Shown: piece after piece, positions 56,520 through 64,000 of the stretch
Layout of the letters: each line of letters starts with the position of its first letter
Numbering within the stretch: the first letter of the stretch is position 1
Source: Anaeramoeba flamelloides
Taxonomy: Eukaryota > Metamonada > Anaeramoebidae
Reading direction: 5' to 3'
DNA length: 64,000 bases
NCBI GenBank assembly: GCA_027625915.1
Contig: JANTQA010000008.1
Location: 5,325,501-5,389,500, forward strand
Notes under the pieces: generated by a model
Databases searched by the model: none
Told to the model about the DNA's origin: nothing
What the model saw: the letters and a program-made list of their open reading frames with translations, nothing else
Position numbers and translations under genes: made by a program

Positions 56520-56920
56520 TAGAGCGATGTAAAGTTTCTTCAAGTGCCGAGCTTTTCCAAAATTTAAAAGAATAGAGTAAAATCTCAGATTTTTCTCAAT
56601 TCTTTTGAATTCTAGAAAAGCTAAAGGCGTTTTTTTTTTTTTACTTTTTGTCTTTGTTTCGAAAATCTATTGAATTTCTAATCAAAACAATAATTAAAAT
56701 AAAAAAAGCTAATGAAAAGTGTCATTCACGTGCCGTAGAGTATCATAGAGTACCTAGCTTTTCCATGATTTAAGGATAGAGTATAATATTTGATTTTACT
56801 CAATTCTTATAAATTCTTGGAAACGATAACAGCGGTTTTTTTGAATTTCAAGAATTAAAAAAAAAATTTTGAAATTTTCTTTTTATTTCTGGAATTAAAA
56901 AAAAAATAACAGTAAAATAG
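56520..56920. repeat. hairpin-rich repeat family N, copies near WRAP53
   Basis: Two self-complementary blocks. One is AGCTTTTCCAAAATTTAAAA paired with AATTCTTTTGAATTCTAGAA then AAGCT. The other is TAGCTTTTCCATGATTTAAG paired with TTCTTATAAATTCTTGGAAA. Same design as parts of 5101-6108 and 48556-48700. Confidence 0.5.
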
Positions 56921-57109
56921 AAGGTGATTTTGTTGAATCCACCTCTTCTCATAAACAATAAAAGAATAAAATAACGTTTTGTGGATTTTTTTTTTTTTGT
57001 TTCTGATACATCAACAATTCCAAATCAATGGATTTGAAATATTCTAATAGAAAACTAACGAGAATTGTTTAATGATTAAGTGAACAGTTATTTCTTTTGA
57101 AAATATAGT

Positions 57110-57552
57110 TCCTGTTTTTTTTTTTCTTTATGTCAAAATTATTACACCTTTTTGACCGATTAATGGATAATCGTTTTCATCCAATCAAAAAAATTTTTTA
57201 ATAAGAAATAATAAATTACAACCGATTTCTTTTAAATTGAAAATCCCATATAAAATTAGTCAATGGTATCAAACCATTTGATCAAACGATAATTGTTAAA
57301 GTAATTTCAACAAATTCCTCAATCATTTTTTTTGTTCGCTCGTTTCAAAAATTTTAACGTACCCATTTTTTATTTGTATTGAATAATTATTTATTTTTTC
57401 TTTTGTTGAGTATTGTAAATTATAAACAACTGTTAACATTTCGATTAGTTCATGGTCCTAAATTGGTATTTCTTCTACGAATTGATTAAATAAGATTTTT
57501 TTTTCAAAAAATGAATTTTGGTGTTTCAAAATTTTTGAAATAGAGTTTAAAA
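57110..57552 (+). mobile_element. MITE family E, copy 5 (left end unclear)
   Basis: Shares CCATATAAAATTAGTCAATG, AGTATTGTAAATTATAAACA and GTTAACATTTCGATTAGTTC with copy 4. The right end GTGTTTCAAAATTTTTGAAA then TAGAGTTTA is clear; the left end is eroded. It lies about 320 bases beyond the 3' end of WRAP53. Confidence 0.7.
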
Positions 57553-57872
57553 AAAGATATTAATAATGATAAAATATAAACACATTCTCATTTTATCTAT
57601 ATATTAAACCTAAATGTTTTACTGTTTGGTTTATTACATGATTTTAAGTGTATACAATATATAATGGAAAATAGTTTTGATAATATTTTATTATTTTTTT
57701 CTTGGAATTTATTTACATCTAACAAGTTTTTGTGATAAATTCAATTTTCAATTTCTAATAATTTAACTTAATAAATTATTTGATTTAAAATCGAAAATAT
57801 AATAATCTATTTCGGACTGAATATAATTTTCAGTTTTTCCTTTAGTGTTTCAATTTGATTCAATTTATTAAG

Positions 57873-59726
57873 TTATACTTGTTCACTATTTGAGTTATTG
57901 TCTTGAATATTTTCGAGTTTCATTTCAAGATCTGTTTCTGTTAAGGTATTCATATTTATTTCAGATCGAATTTCATCTGATGAGCTAATCTCATTTTTTA
58001 GATCTTGTTTTTGTGATTTTTTTTCGTTAATATGTTCAATGTTCTTTCTGTTTATGTCATATTTTGCTTGAAGATTGGAATTTAAGCTTGTTTCTTTTTT
58101 TTTTTCAATATTTAGTTTCTTAAAATATGCTTTTTCTTGATCTTTATCATTAGAAACTATTTTTTGATCATCAATTTTCTTTTTGATTTCTTTTTGATCT
58201 TGTTTTTGCTTTTGTTCATTTTCTTTTTTAATTACATTCATAGTTTTTTTTTCTTTTTCTGTTTCTTTTTCTTTTTCTCTTTTTGTTTCAATTTCTTTTT
58301 GTCTTTCTTTTTCTATTTCTATTTCTATTTTTTTTCCCTTTCCCTTTTCATTTTCTGTTTCAATTTCAATTTCTTTTTCGCCTTTTCCTTCTTGTTTTCC
58401 TTTTTTTATTTCATTTTCGATTTCTTTTTCTTTTTCTAATTCTTTTTCTTTTTCTTTTTCTAATTCTAATTCTTTTTCTATTTCTATTTCTGTTTCAATT
58501 TCTTTTTCTTTTCCTTTTCCTTTTCCCTTTTCATTTTCACCTTTTCCTTCTTGTTTTTCTTTTTCGTTTCTCTCTACATTTCCATTTTCAACATTTTTTT
58601 TTTTTTCTAAATTAATTTCCGATATTGACCATATAACAATTGGAAATTCAGGTTGTTGGTTCTCTTTGGTATTAAACTGTTCCTTCTTTTCTTTCCAGGG
58701 TTTTAAAAAGATTCTTTCACCTATTGAGGTTGCAAAGACTCCATCTAAATAAGGATGGCAGCTCACAGAATTAACCGATTGTTTGCTTTGGATTTGGAAT
58801 TGGAAAACTTTCTTTACATCAACTAAATCGTAACCAAGAATATTACCTTTACTGTCTCCTGAAATTAAATATCGTCCACCTGGAACCAGATCAAAGTTTA
58901 GCCTTTGGTTGGTTTCCGAATGTCTTTCCAAAAGAAACATAGGCTGCGTTGAATTTCTTAAATCATAGCAAGTAATTGCCTCTGCTTTCCTTGTGCCGAC
59001 AAAGATATAATTCCCACACTTGGAAAAGCGAATACACGTAATTCCCGAGTTGAGTTGGAGAGAGGAAATTTGTGTTAATCTTTTTGGATTCAATAAAAAT
59101 AATTTGCCAGAAAAGGTCCCAGCTGCTAATAACGGTATTTCGCCGCTTTGATTAAATTTGAGTTCAGAGACTGGCCCACACTTGATCCTATTTGTCACAA
59201 CAGTCCTTCTTCTTCCAATGTCCCATATTTTGATGGTTTTTCTGTGCCCCGAACAAAATCTTGGTGGTAAATTCAAGTTTTTACCCCATTCCAAGGAATA
59301 CGTCAAATCTTTTGATTGATCCTGTGCTGTTGGATCAAAGTCAACTATTTTTTCGCCCGTAGTGGGGTTGCATAATTCAATTGGCCCTTTGCTCGTAGTT
59401 AAGATCAATTGGCTTTTTGATTCGTCACTTCTTGAAAAGTCTGTTCTCCAACTAAAAGAAATAATTGGTGTAGTTAAAGAAAATTGTTGGATTGGCTTTG
59501 TTTGCTTTAAGTTTTGTAAATCATAAATGGTTAAAGATCCACTCTCACTTGTTGTGCACAATAAAGATCCTTCAGGTGAAAAGTCTACATTACGTGGGAA
59601 ATTATTAAATGAACGCCCAAAAGCCGGAAAACGATCTTGTGGGATCGAATAAAAACTATTGATTTGATAATTTGGGTTTGTGTTGAGAATTGAGTTGTAT
59701 TGGAGTTTCTTAGAGACTTCATTCAT
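57873..59726 (-). CDS. WRAP53: WRAP53/TCAB1-like WD40 protein with long charged tail
   Basis: In animals TCAB1 binds the CAB box of scaRNAs and telomerase RNA and delivers them to Cajal bodies. This single-exon gene encodes 617 residues. Residues about 40-345 form the WD40 propeller: FPRNVDFSPEGSLLCTTSES (human [20 protein letters not shown]), IYDL, LTYSLEWG, VSELKFNQSGEIPLLAAGTF, ITCIRFSKCGNYIFVGTRKA then CYDLRNS. Diagnostic for the family is ETNQRLNFDLVPGGRYLISG (human [20 protein letters not shown]) and then VNSVSCHPYLDGVFATSIGE (human NGVSLHPSLPLLATASGQ). After the propeller comes a tail of about 250 residues dominated by Glu/Lys repeats, absent from human TCAB1. The conserved propeller supports an RNA-chaperone role; whether telomerase or Cajal bodies are involved is inference. 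Confidence 0.88.
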   Translation of the reverse strand: MNEVSKKLQYNSILNTNPNYQINSFYSIPQDRFPAFGRSFNNFPRNVDFSPEGSLLCTTSESGSLTIYDLQNLKQTKPIQQFSLTTPIISFSWRTDFSRSDESKSQLILTTSKGPIELCNPTTGEKIVDFDPTAQDQSKDLTYSLEWGKNLNLPPRFCSGHRKTIKIWDIGRRRTVVTNRIKCGPVSELKFNQSGEIPLLAAGTFSGKLFLLNPKRLTQISSLQLNSGITCIRFSKCGNYIFVGTRKAEAITCYDLRNSTQPMFLLERHSETNQRLNFDLVPGGRYLISGDSKGNILGYDLVDVKKVFQFQIQSKQSVNSVSCHPYLDGVFATSIGERIFLKPWKEKKEQFNTKENQQPEFPIVIWSISEINLEKKKNVENGNVERNEKEKQEGKGENEKGKGKGKEKEIETEIEIEKELELEKEKEKELEKEKEIENEIKKGKQEGKGEKEIEIETENEKGKGKKIEIEIEKERQKEIETKREKEKETEKEKKTMNVIKKENEQKQKQDQKEIKKKIDDQKIVSNDKDQEKAYFKKLNIEKKKETSLNSNLQAKYDINRKNIEHINEKKSQKQDLKNEISSSDEIRSEINMNTLTETDLEMKLENIQDNNSNSEQV

Positions 59727-59858
59727 TTTCTCTTGTAATGATGTTGTTGGATATTTTTTGGAAAAAATGATTTTGAAATTGTGTTCTTTGGGACAAAGAA
59801 GAAATATTTTTTTTGTTTTAAGGTTATGAGTTGTAAAGTATTTTGACCTTCTTAGAAT

Positions 59859-59881
59859 TTGATAGCAATAGCTGCTATCAA
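59859..59881. promoter_or_regulatory. palindrome upstream of WRAP53
   Basis: TTGATAGCA, five bases, then TGCTATCAA: a perfect 9-base inverted repeat about 130 bases before the WRAP53 start codon. It stands out in sequence that is otherwise homopolymeric. A protein-binding site is possible, but no such site is known to me. Confidence 0.3.
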
Positions 59882-60261
59882 GTTATAGAACAAGATTATT
59901 TAAAATTGAAGATGTTGATTAAACTTTTTTTGCACCATAGAAATATTTCATATAAAGTAACCAAGAAAACATTCTTTTTCAGAAATTAAATTGATAAAAT
60001 TAATATATAACAACTAGGTTTGTAAGTGAAATGTAAAGTACCACGTGTTTGAAAGAGGGTATTTTTGTTGGTAAAAGTCAAAAATATTTATTCAGTGAGA
60101 TCTGAATGGATTAAAATGTGATTTATTTACTATAATTTTAATAATCAAAAAACGAAGAGGGTAGTTATTAAAAAATAGATTATTTTTGAACTTTGTCTTG
60201 ATTGAAATTTTTAAAACCCTTTTATATTGTTGTTAATTTTTAATGATTTTTTTTTTTAGGT

Positions 60262-60490
60262 TTGTAGAGTGAAGTTAAGGTTTACAATACCTGAAATTGA
60301 AAAAAAAATATCTTTTATTTGGGTGTAGCAATATACTAATTTGTTTCTTCGCTGATCGATCTTTAACTTGGTTTGGATTTTAATAGTGATTCAAAAAAGC
60401 AATTTTTGACAATTTATTTTTTTTTTTTCTGAAATCTAAATTGAAGAGTGTAAGAGAAAGAGATCGGAAGAAAAGTTATTAAAAAATGTT
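60262..60490 (+). repeat. foldback repeat family G, one-armed copy
   Basis: Matches an arm of 11250-11790: GGTTTACAATACCTGAAATT, GGGTGTAGCAATATA, GCTGATCGATCTTTAACTTG, GTTTGGATTTTAATAGTG and TTTCTGAAATCTAAATTGAA. No opposing arm is visible. Confidence 0.6.
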
Positions 60491-61624
60491 ATTTGTGGAT
60501 TATTGATTGAAAATTCTAATTATGTTTACTATTATTTCGGAGCTTTTAAAAAAATTTTTCATTTTTAAATTTTTCTGGAACATTTTTTTGATTTTTTCAA
60601 TTTATGGTTTATTTTTAATTGTATTTAGAATCAAGAAATTTATTCCATTAGACGCTCGAAATAATTATTAATAAAACAAAAAAAATAAGTCTGGGAGGAT
60701 TTATATTTAAACCAACGTTTCCTTTTGAAATTAAGTAAGAAAGAATCCTTTTATAGACAAATTTGTTGTGATCAAGAAGGAAAAAACAAAAAACAATTGA
60801 ACAAAGCATATTTTTAAATGTGTTGTTATTCTTTATCTTTTTAATTTGGATGGGGGTGAATCGAAATCCTATACTTGAATTTCTCATCCCTATTCCTATT
60901 TATTATTATTTTATAAAATATTTTTTTTACAAAAATTGCCTTCAAAAATCTTTTTTACTAATATTTTTTTCAAAAAAAAATATATAAACAGAGATTATTA
61001 GTATAAATCATTAAATTATTCAAATTGAAAAACCTTGCAAATATTTATTTAAATAAAAAGAAAATTTGAAAAAAAAAGTTAAAGTAAAAATCAAGATTAT
61101 TTTTTATGTTTCAATATATTAATATAAAATTGATTTAGTATAAAATCAAACAAATGAATCTAATAAATCTTTATTTCAGAAGAGGAATTTGAAAAAATAT
61201 CTCATTTTCTTCAATCAAAAATAAGAATTAGAAAAATGCATTAGATTAGGAATTAAAATGTATTTTGAAAAATTCTTTAGAAATAAACAAGTAAAATCTT
61301 TGAATTAATTTATCAAAGAAAGTTTCTTCTTTCCATACAGAATTTAAAAATAAAATAGAATCAAAAAGAAGTATTCATATCAAATATAACAGATAATAAT
61401 TACCAAATAATTGTTTTATATTTTTTTCCCTGATTATTTATCTTAATTACATGAATTTCAATTTTTCGTTTGTGTATTAAATTATAATACTAGGATATAT
61501 CCTCTATTATAGTTATTAAAATATTTATGTGTTTAGATAAAGAAATGTTTTTAATTATCTAATTTGGAATAATCTTGGTCATATAAATTTGGTTATTTGT
61601 TTACTTAACCTACTTAATATATAC
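60491..61624. other. intergenic, no gene recognised
   Basis: AT-rich spacer. A minus-strand frame at 60648-60887 shows no family pattern and is probably chance. Confidence 0.4.
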
Positions 61625-62040
61625 TCCATTCAAAAAATTTAGACATGCCCAAAATAAAAAATAGGTAAAAAAATTACTCTTTTTGATATTTTTATCAAAC
61701 CTAATACAAAAAAACATTTAATTTACAGGGTATTGATGTTTTAAATATAATCATTTTTATCCAAATTAAAGTAAAAAAATGTAAAAAACAAAAAAAAAAT
61801 CAGTATGTCAAAAATGATCAAACACATGGAATAATAAATTGTATTGGTAAAATTGTTGAAATTTCACCAACAAATATTGATCGATCAAATGACAAGATAA
61901 CTTCAACTAATGGTATGCAGATATTTCTATTTAACAAACTCGGCCTGGAACTTCTATCAATAATTGAAAAAAAAATACCAAATCTAAAGAAAGAAATTCA
62001 ATAACTAGTAAAAACAGAAAAGGAACAAAATCAAAAAAAA
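61625..62040 (-). mobile_element. MITE family E, copy 6 (truncated)
   Basis: Reverse copy. Minus-strand blocks are CAATTATTGATAGAAGTTCC, CATTTGATCGATCAATATTT, GTTGGTGAAATTTCAACAAT and the terminus CATGTCTAAATTTTTTGAAT then GGAGTATATATT. Its other end is missing, and family B copy 4 begins about 12 bases later. An uninterrupted plus-strand frame crosses it, probably by chance. Confidence 0.65.
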
Positions 62041-62051
62041 TATAAATATGA

Positions 62052-62622
62052 TATAAACTCTTTTCCAGTCAAAGGGGCCAAGTTTTATTGGAGAGGTAGA
62101 AAACTTTCTATGAGTTTAATTCATTATTATTCTAAAACTAAAATTTCAATTTTTACATCAATATCATTTTTTCTCATTTTGTAAAATTTTGTTTTTTTTG
62201 TTTTTTGCATTTTATTTTTTTTTTAATTATTGCTTTTTTTTTTCTTTCTTATTTTTAAAAAATTAAATTTGAAAAAAACAATGTTTGAAACTCCAAATTT
62301 ACAATAAGAATAGTTGGTTTTTTGTAGATTCTTCTTAAATTCATACATTTACAAGTAAAAAATATTATTTTCAACAAAGTTAATTTCCTAAAGAAATTGA
62401 GAATTTTGCATGAGATGTGACAATAAAAAGGTACCCAAAAAATTTTTTAACATTTTTTTTTTAAAATTTTTGGTTTGTTCGGGCTTTTATTATATTATTC
62501 TTGACTCTTATATGAAGTTTATTATAGCTTTTATTTATAAACAATCTTAGTTTGGTTTATTACTACAAAGAAAAGTACTTTTTTATTTTTGACTGGACCC
62601 ATTTGAGTGAAATAGAGTTTAG
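62052..62622. mobile_element. MITE family B, copy 4
   Basis: Left end AAACTCTTTTCCAGTCAAAG then GGGCC; right end GACTGGACCCATTTGAGTGA then AATAGAGTTTA. These are the best matched inverted ends of the family. It abuts the broken end of E copy 6. Confidence 0.8.
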
Positions 62623-63867
62623 TTGGTAAAATCAAAATTATTTTCAAATTTCATGAAGATATTATGTAAAGTGTGGTATTATTAGATTTGTTTTATTTTA
62701 AACTATATCCAAAATTTTTGAATTTATTCTGATTAAAAAGGGTTAAATCGAAAAGGCATTCAATCTGATAATATGAGAATTTCCAAGTATCTAAATCTTA
62801 GGTTTCCAATTCAAAAAATCTCTAGATAAAAGAGCCTAGAAACATTCATTTAGGGTATTTGAAACTTAATTTGGTTATCTAGAAAAATAGGATCTGTTTA
62901 TGAGGAGCTGAAATTTATTAAAAATAAAGTAATGTCTCTGGAAAGGCTGGATTTTTATTTGTAAACTTGTTTAGATAATAGTTTTAAAAACTATTTACAT
63001 TAATTAAAACTTTTTGAAGTTTTCTATTTTCAAAAAGAGAAAATTGTTCAAATTTAAAACTTTTTGATGAATTCATATTTTAATAAAGTGAAGATTCAGA
63101 ATTAAATCTGGTACAAAGGCTGGAGTCTGAAGAAAAGGACTTTTTTAAAAAAAAAGTATTCACTTTATTAAAACTTGGTTTTTTTTTGAAAATTATTCAT
63201 TCAAGAAATCTAAAAAAAAGAAAAAGCCCTTCACTTTATTAAAACAGAAAATTTCATTAAAGTCTTTTTGGTTACAATATTATTAACAGAAAAAAATTGC
63301 TTACATTTATAAAATTACAAAATAATTATATGTCCTTTTTTTCTTATTATAAATGAAAATCTAATAACTAACAATTAATTGATATTTAAACAAAAAAAAA
63401 TCCTGGTTTACTTAAAGTTTATATTACAAAAAAATGAAAAATTTGTAGGCTTTAATTCCAAAGAAATAAAAACAAAAAAAAAAGAAAAATTTCTTAGAAA
63501 CAAGTAATTTATTAAATAGTCCATAAAAAATAATTTTACAATTTAAAAAACAAACCTAAATTAAAAGAAATACAATCATCCAAATCAATGAAGAAATATG
63601 TTATTTCAAGATCATATAAAAGATTGAGAATTATGTATTTTTTAGATTATTAAAATTACGAACAATTATAAACAATTTATATTAATAAATAAAGCTACAT
63701 ATTATTAATATTAATATCTAATTATAATAATATAAATACTTAGATAATGATATATATAAACATATCTATGTGTGTGTGTGTAATTTCACCAATAAAGATC
63801 ATGAGGATAAAATAATAAAGAGAAAATCTACAAATGTCAAAATTATTAACTAATAATTTAAATCACA
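62623..63867. other. 3' flank of Ras gene with short inverted repeats
   Basis: The motif TTTTAATAAAGTGAAG at about 63077-63092 recurs inverted as TTCACTTTATTAAAAC near 63167 and 63229. A short TG repeat lies at 63769-63780. No further exon is visible. Confidence 0.4.
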
Positions 63868-64000
63868 CTAGAGGATGATACAGTTTGTTTTCTTTTTTAT
63901 TTTTTTAATCTTTGATCCTCTTTTTTCTCTCATAGTTCTGATGAGACTATAAAAAGCATTTTCTATATTAATTGATAATTTCGCTGAAGTTTCATAAAAC
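63868..64000 (-). CDS. Ras-family small GTPase, C-terminal end only
   Basis: The last 43 codons of a gene that runs off the right edge; the stop is TAG at 63868-63870. The frame opens with FYETSAKLSINIENAFYSLI, where ETSAK is the G5 guanine-binding motif of Ras proteins (human [20 protein letters not shown]). It continues through RTMREKRGSK and a basic stretch KIKKIKKKTN to CIIL, a CAAX box. The final Leu predicts geranylgeranylation, and the Lys cluster next to it suits plasma-membrane binding as in K-Ras or Rap. Ras, Rap or a relative cannot be distinguished without the switch regions, which lie outside the window. Confidence 0.92.
   Translation of the reverse strand, partial: FYETSAKLSINIENAFYSLIRTMREKRGSKIKKIKKKTNCIIL

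Noticed and set aside
61760-62003. About 75-codon uninterrupted plus-strand frame inside E copy 6
   Set aside because: Other copies of the same element are broken in this frame and no transposase motif is present, so it is probably chance.
1-64000. Search for tRNA, rRNA, snRNA, SRP RNA and CRISPR arrays
   Set aside because: No B-box, rRNA core or regularly spaced repeats were seen by eye; a covariance-model scan could still reveal divergent RNAs.
1-64000. Possibility of a bacterial or organellar origin
   Set aside because: GT-AG introns in phase in four genes, proteasome, RPA, Ras and cyclophilin genes, and LINE and Tc1 relics all indicate a eukaryotic nuclear genome.

Overview
The window is very AT-rich DNA (long A and T runs everywhere) from a microbial eukaryote. 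Genes are split by GT-AG introns and all three stop codons are used as stops. Several proteins carry long Glu/Lys (EKEKEK) or Asp/Glu runs. This style, with short introns, sparse genes and many small transposons, resembles amoeboid metamonads such as Anaeramoeba. That attribution is inference; nothing in the window proves the lineage.

Nine genes are supported. They cover roughly a fifth of the window: a calmodulin-like EF-hand protein (+, 1469-2317), replication protein A 14-kDa subunit RPA3 (+, 7698-8109), a Pro/Thr-stalk single-pass membrane protein (-, 12949-13597, 5' exons not found), proteasome subunit Rpn2/PSMD1 (-, 25631-31742), an ER-type cyclophilin (+, 38685-39603), a large acidic MYND zinc-finger protein (-, 42999-46118), a HeH/SAP-type protein with a C-terminal membrane anchor (+, 51366-53123), a WRAP53/TCAB1-like WD40 protein (-, 57873-59726) and the 3' end of a Ras-family GTPase (-, 63868 to the right edge). 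RPA3, the cyclophilin signal-peptide exon, the Rpn2 exon joins, the split start codon of the EF-hand gene and the Ras tail were read directly from the DNA; they are easily missed because the exons are short. The genes are unrelated housekeeping or cell-biology genes and show no operon-like or pathway clustering.

The rest is mostly repeats. By eye I find at least a dozen families of short non-autonomous elements with inverted ends (named A to N here), many present two to six times in both orientations. Four lines of evidence show that they are mobile. Family D has TA-flanked CAGT ends typical of Tc1/mariner elements. One D copy sits inside one copy of the 1.5-kb element L, while the other L copy has the empty site. 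An A element sits in a 2.8-kb Rpn2 intron that is ten or more times longer than the other introns. Long-armed element J carries a broken coding-like piece. A decayed Tc1/mariner transposase (17.1-17.9 kb) and decayed LINE 3' ends (reverse-transcriptase thumb and CCHC knuckle; 9.8, 21.5, 48.3-49.3 and probably 55.0-55.3 kb) are the only recognisable element proteins.

I see no tRNA, rRNA, snRNA, CRISPR or virus-like element. The most interesting items are the two-family nested insertion with an empty site, element J, the tail-anchored HeH protein, the MYND protein, the TCAB1-like gene with its huge charged tail, and the split initiator codon of the EF-hand gene.
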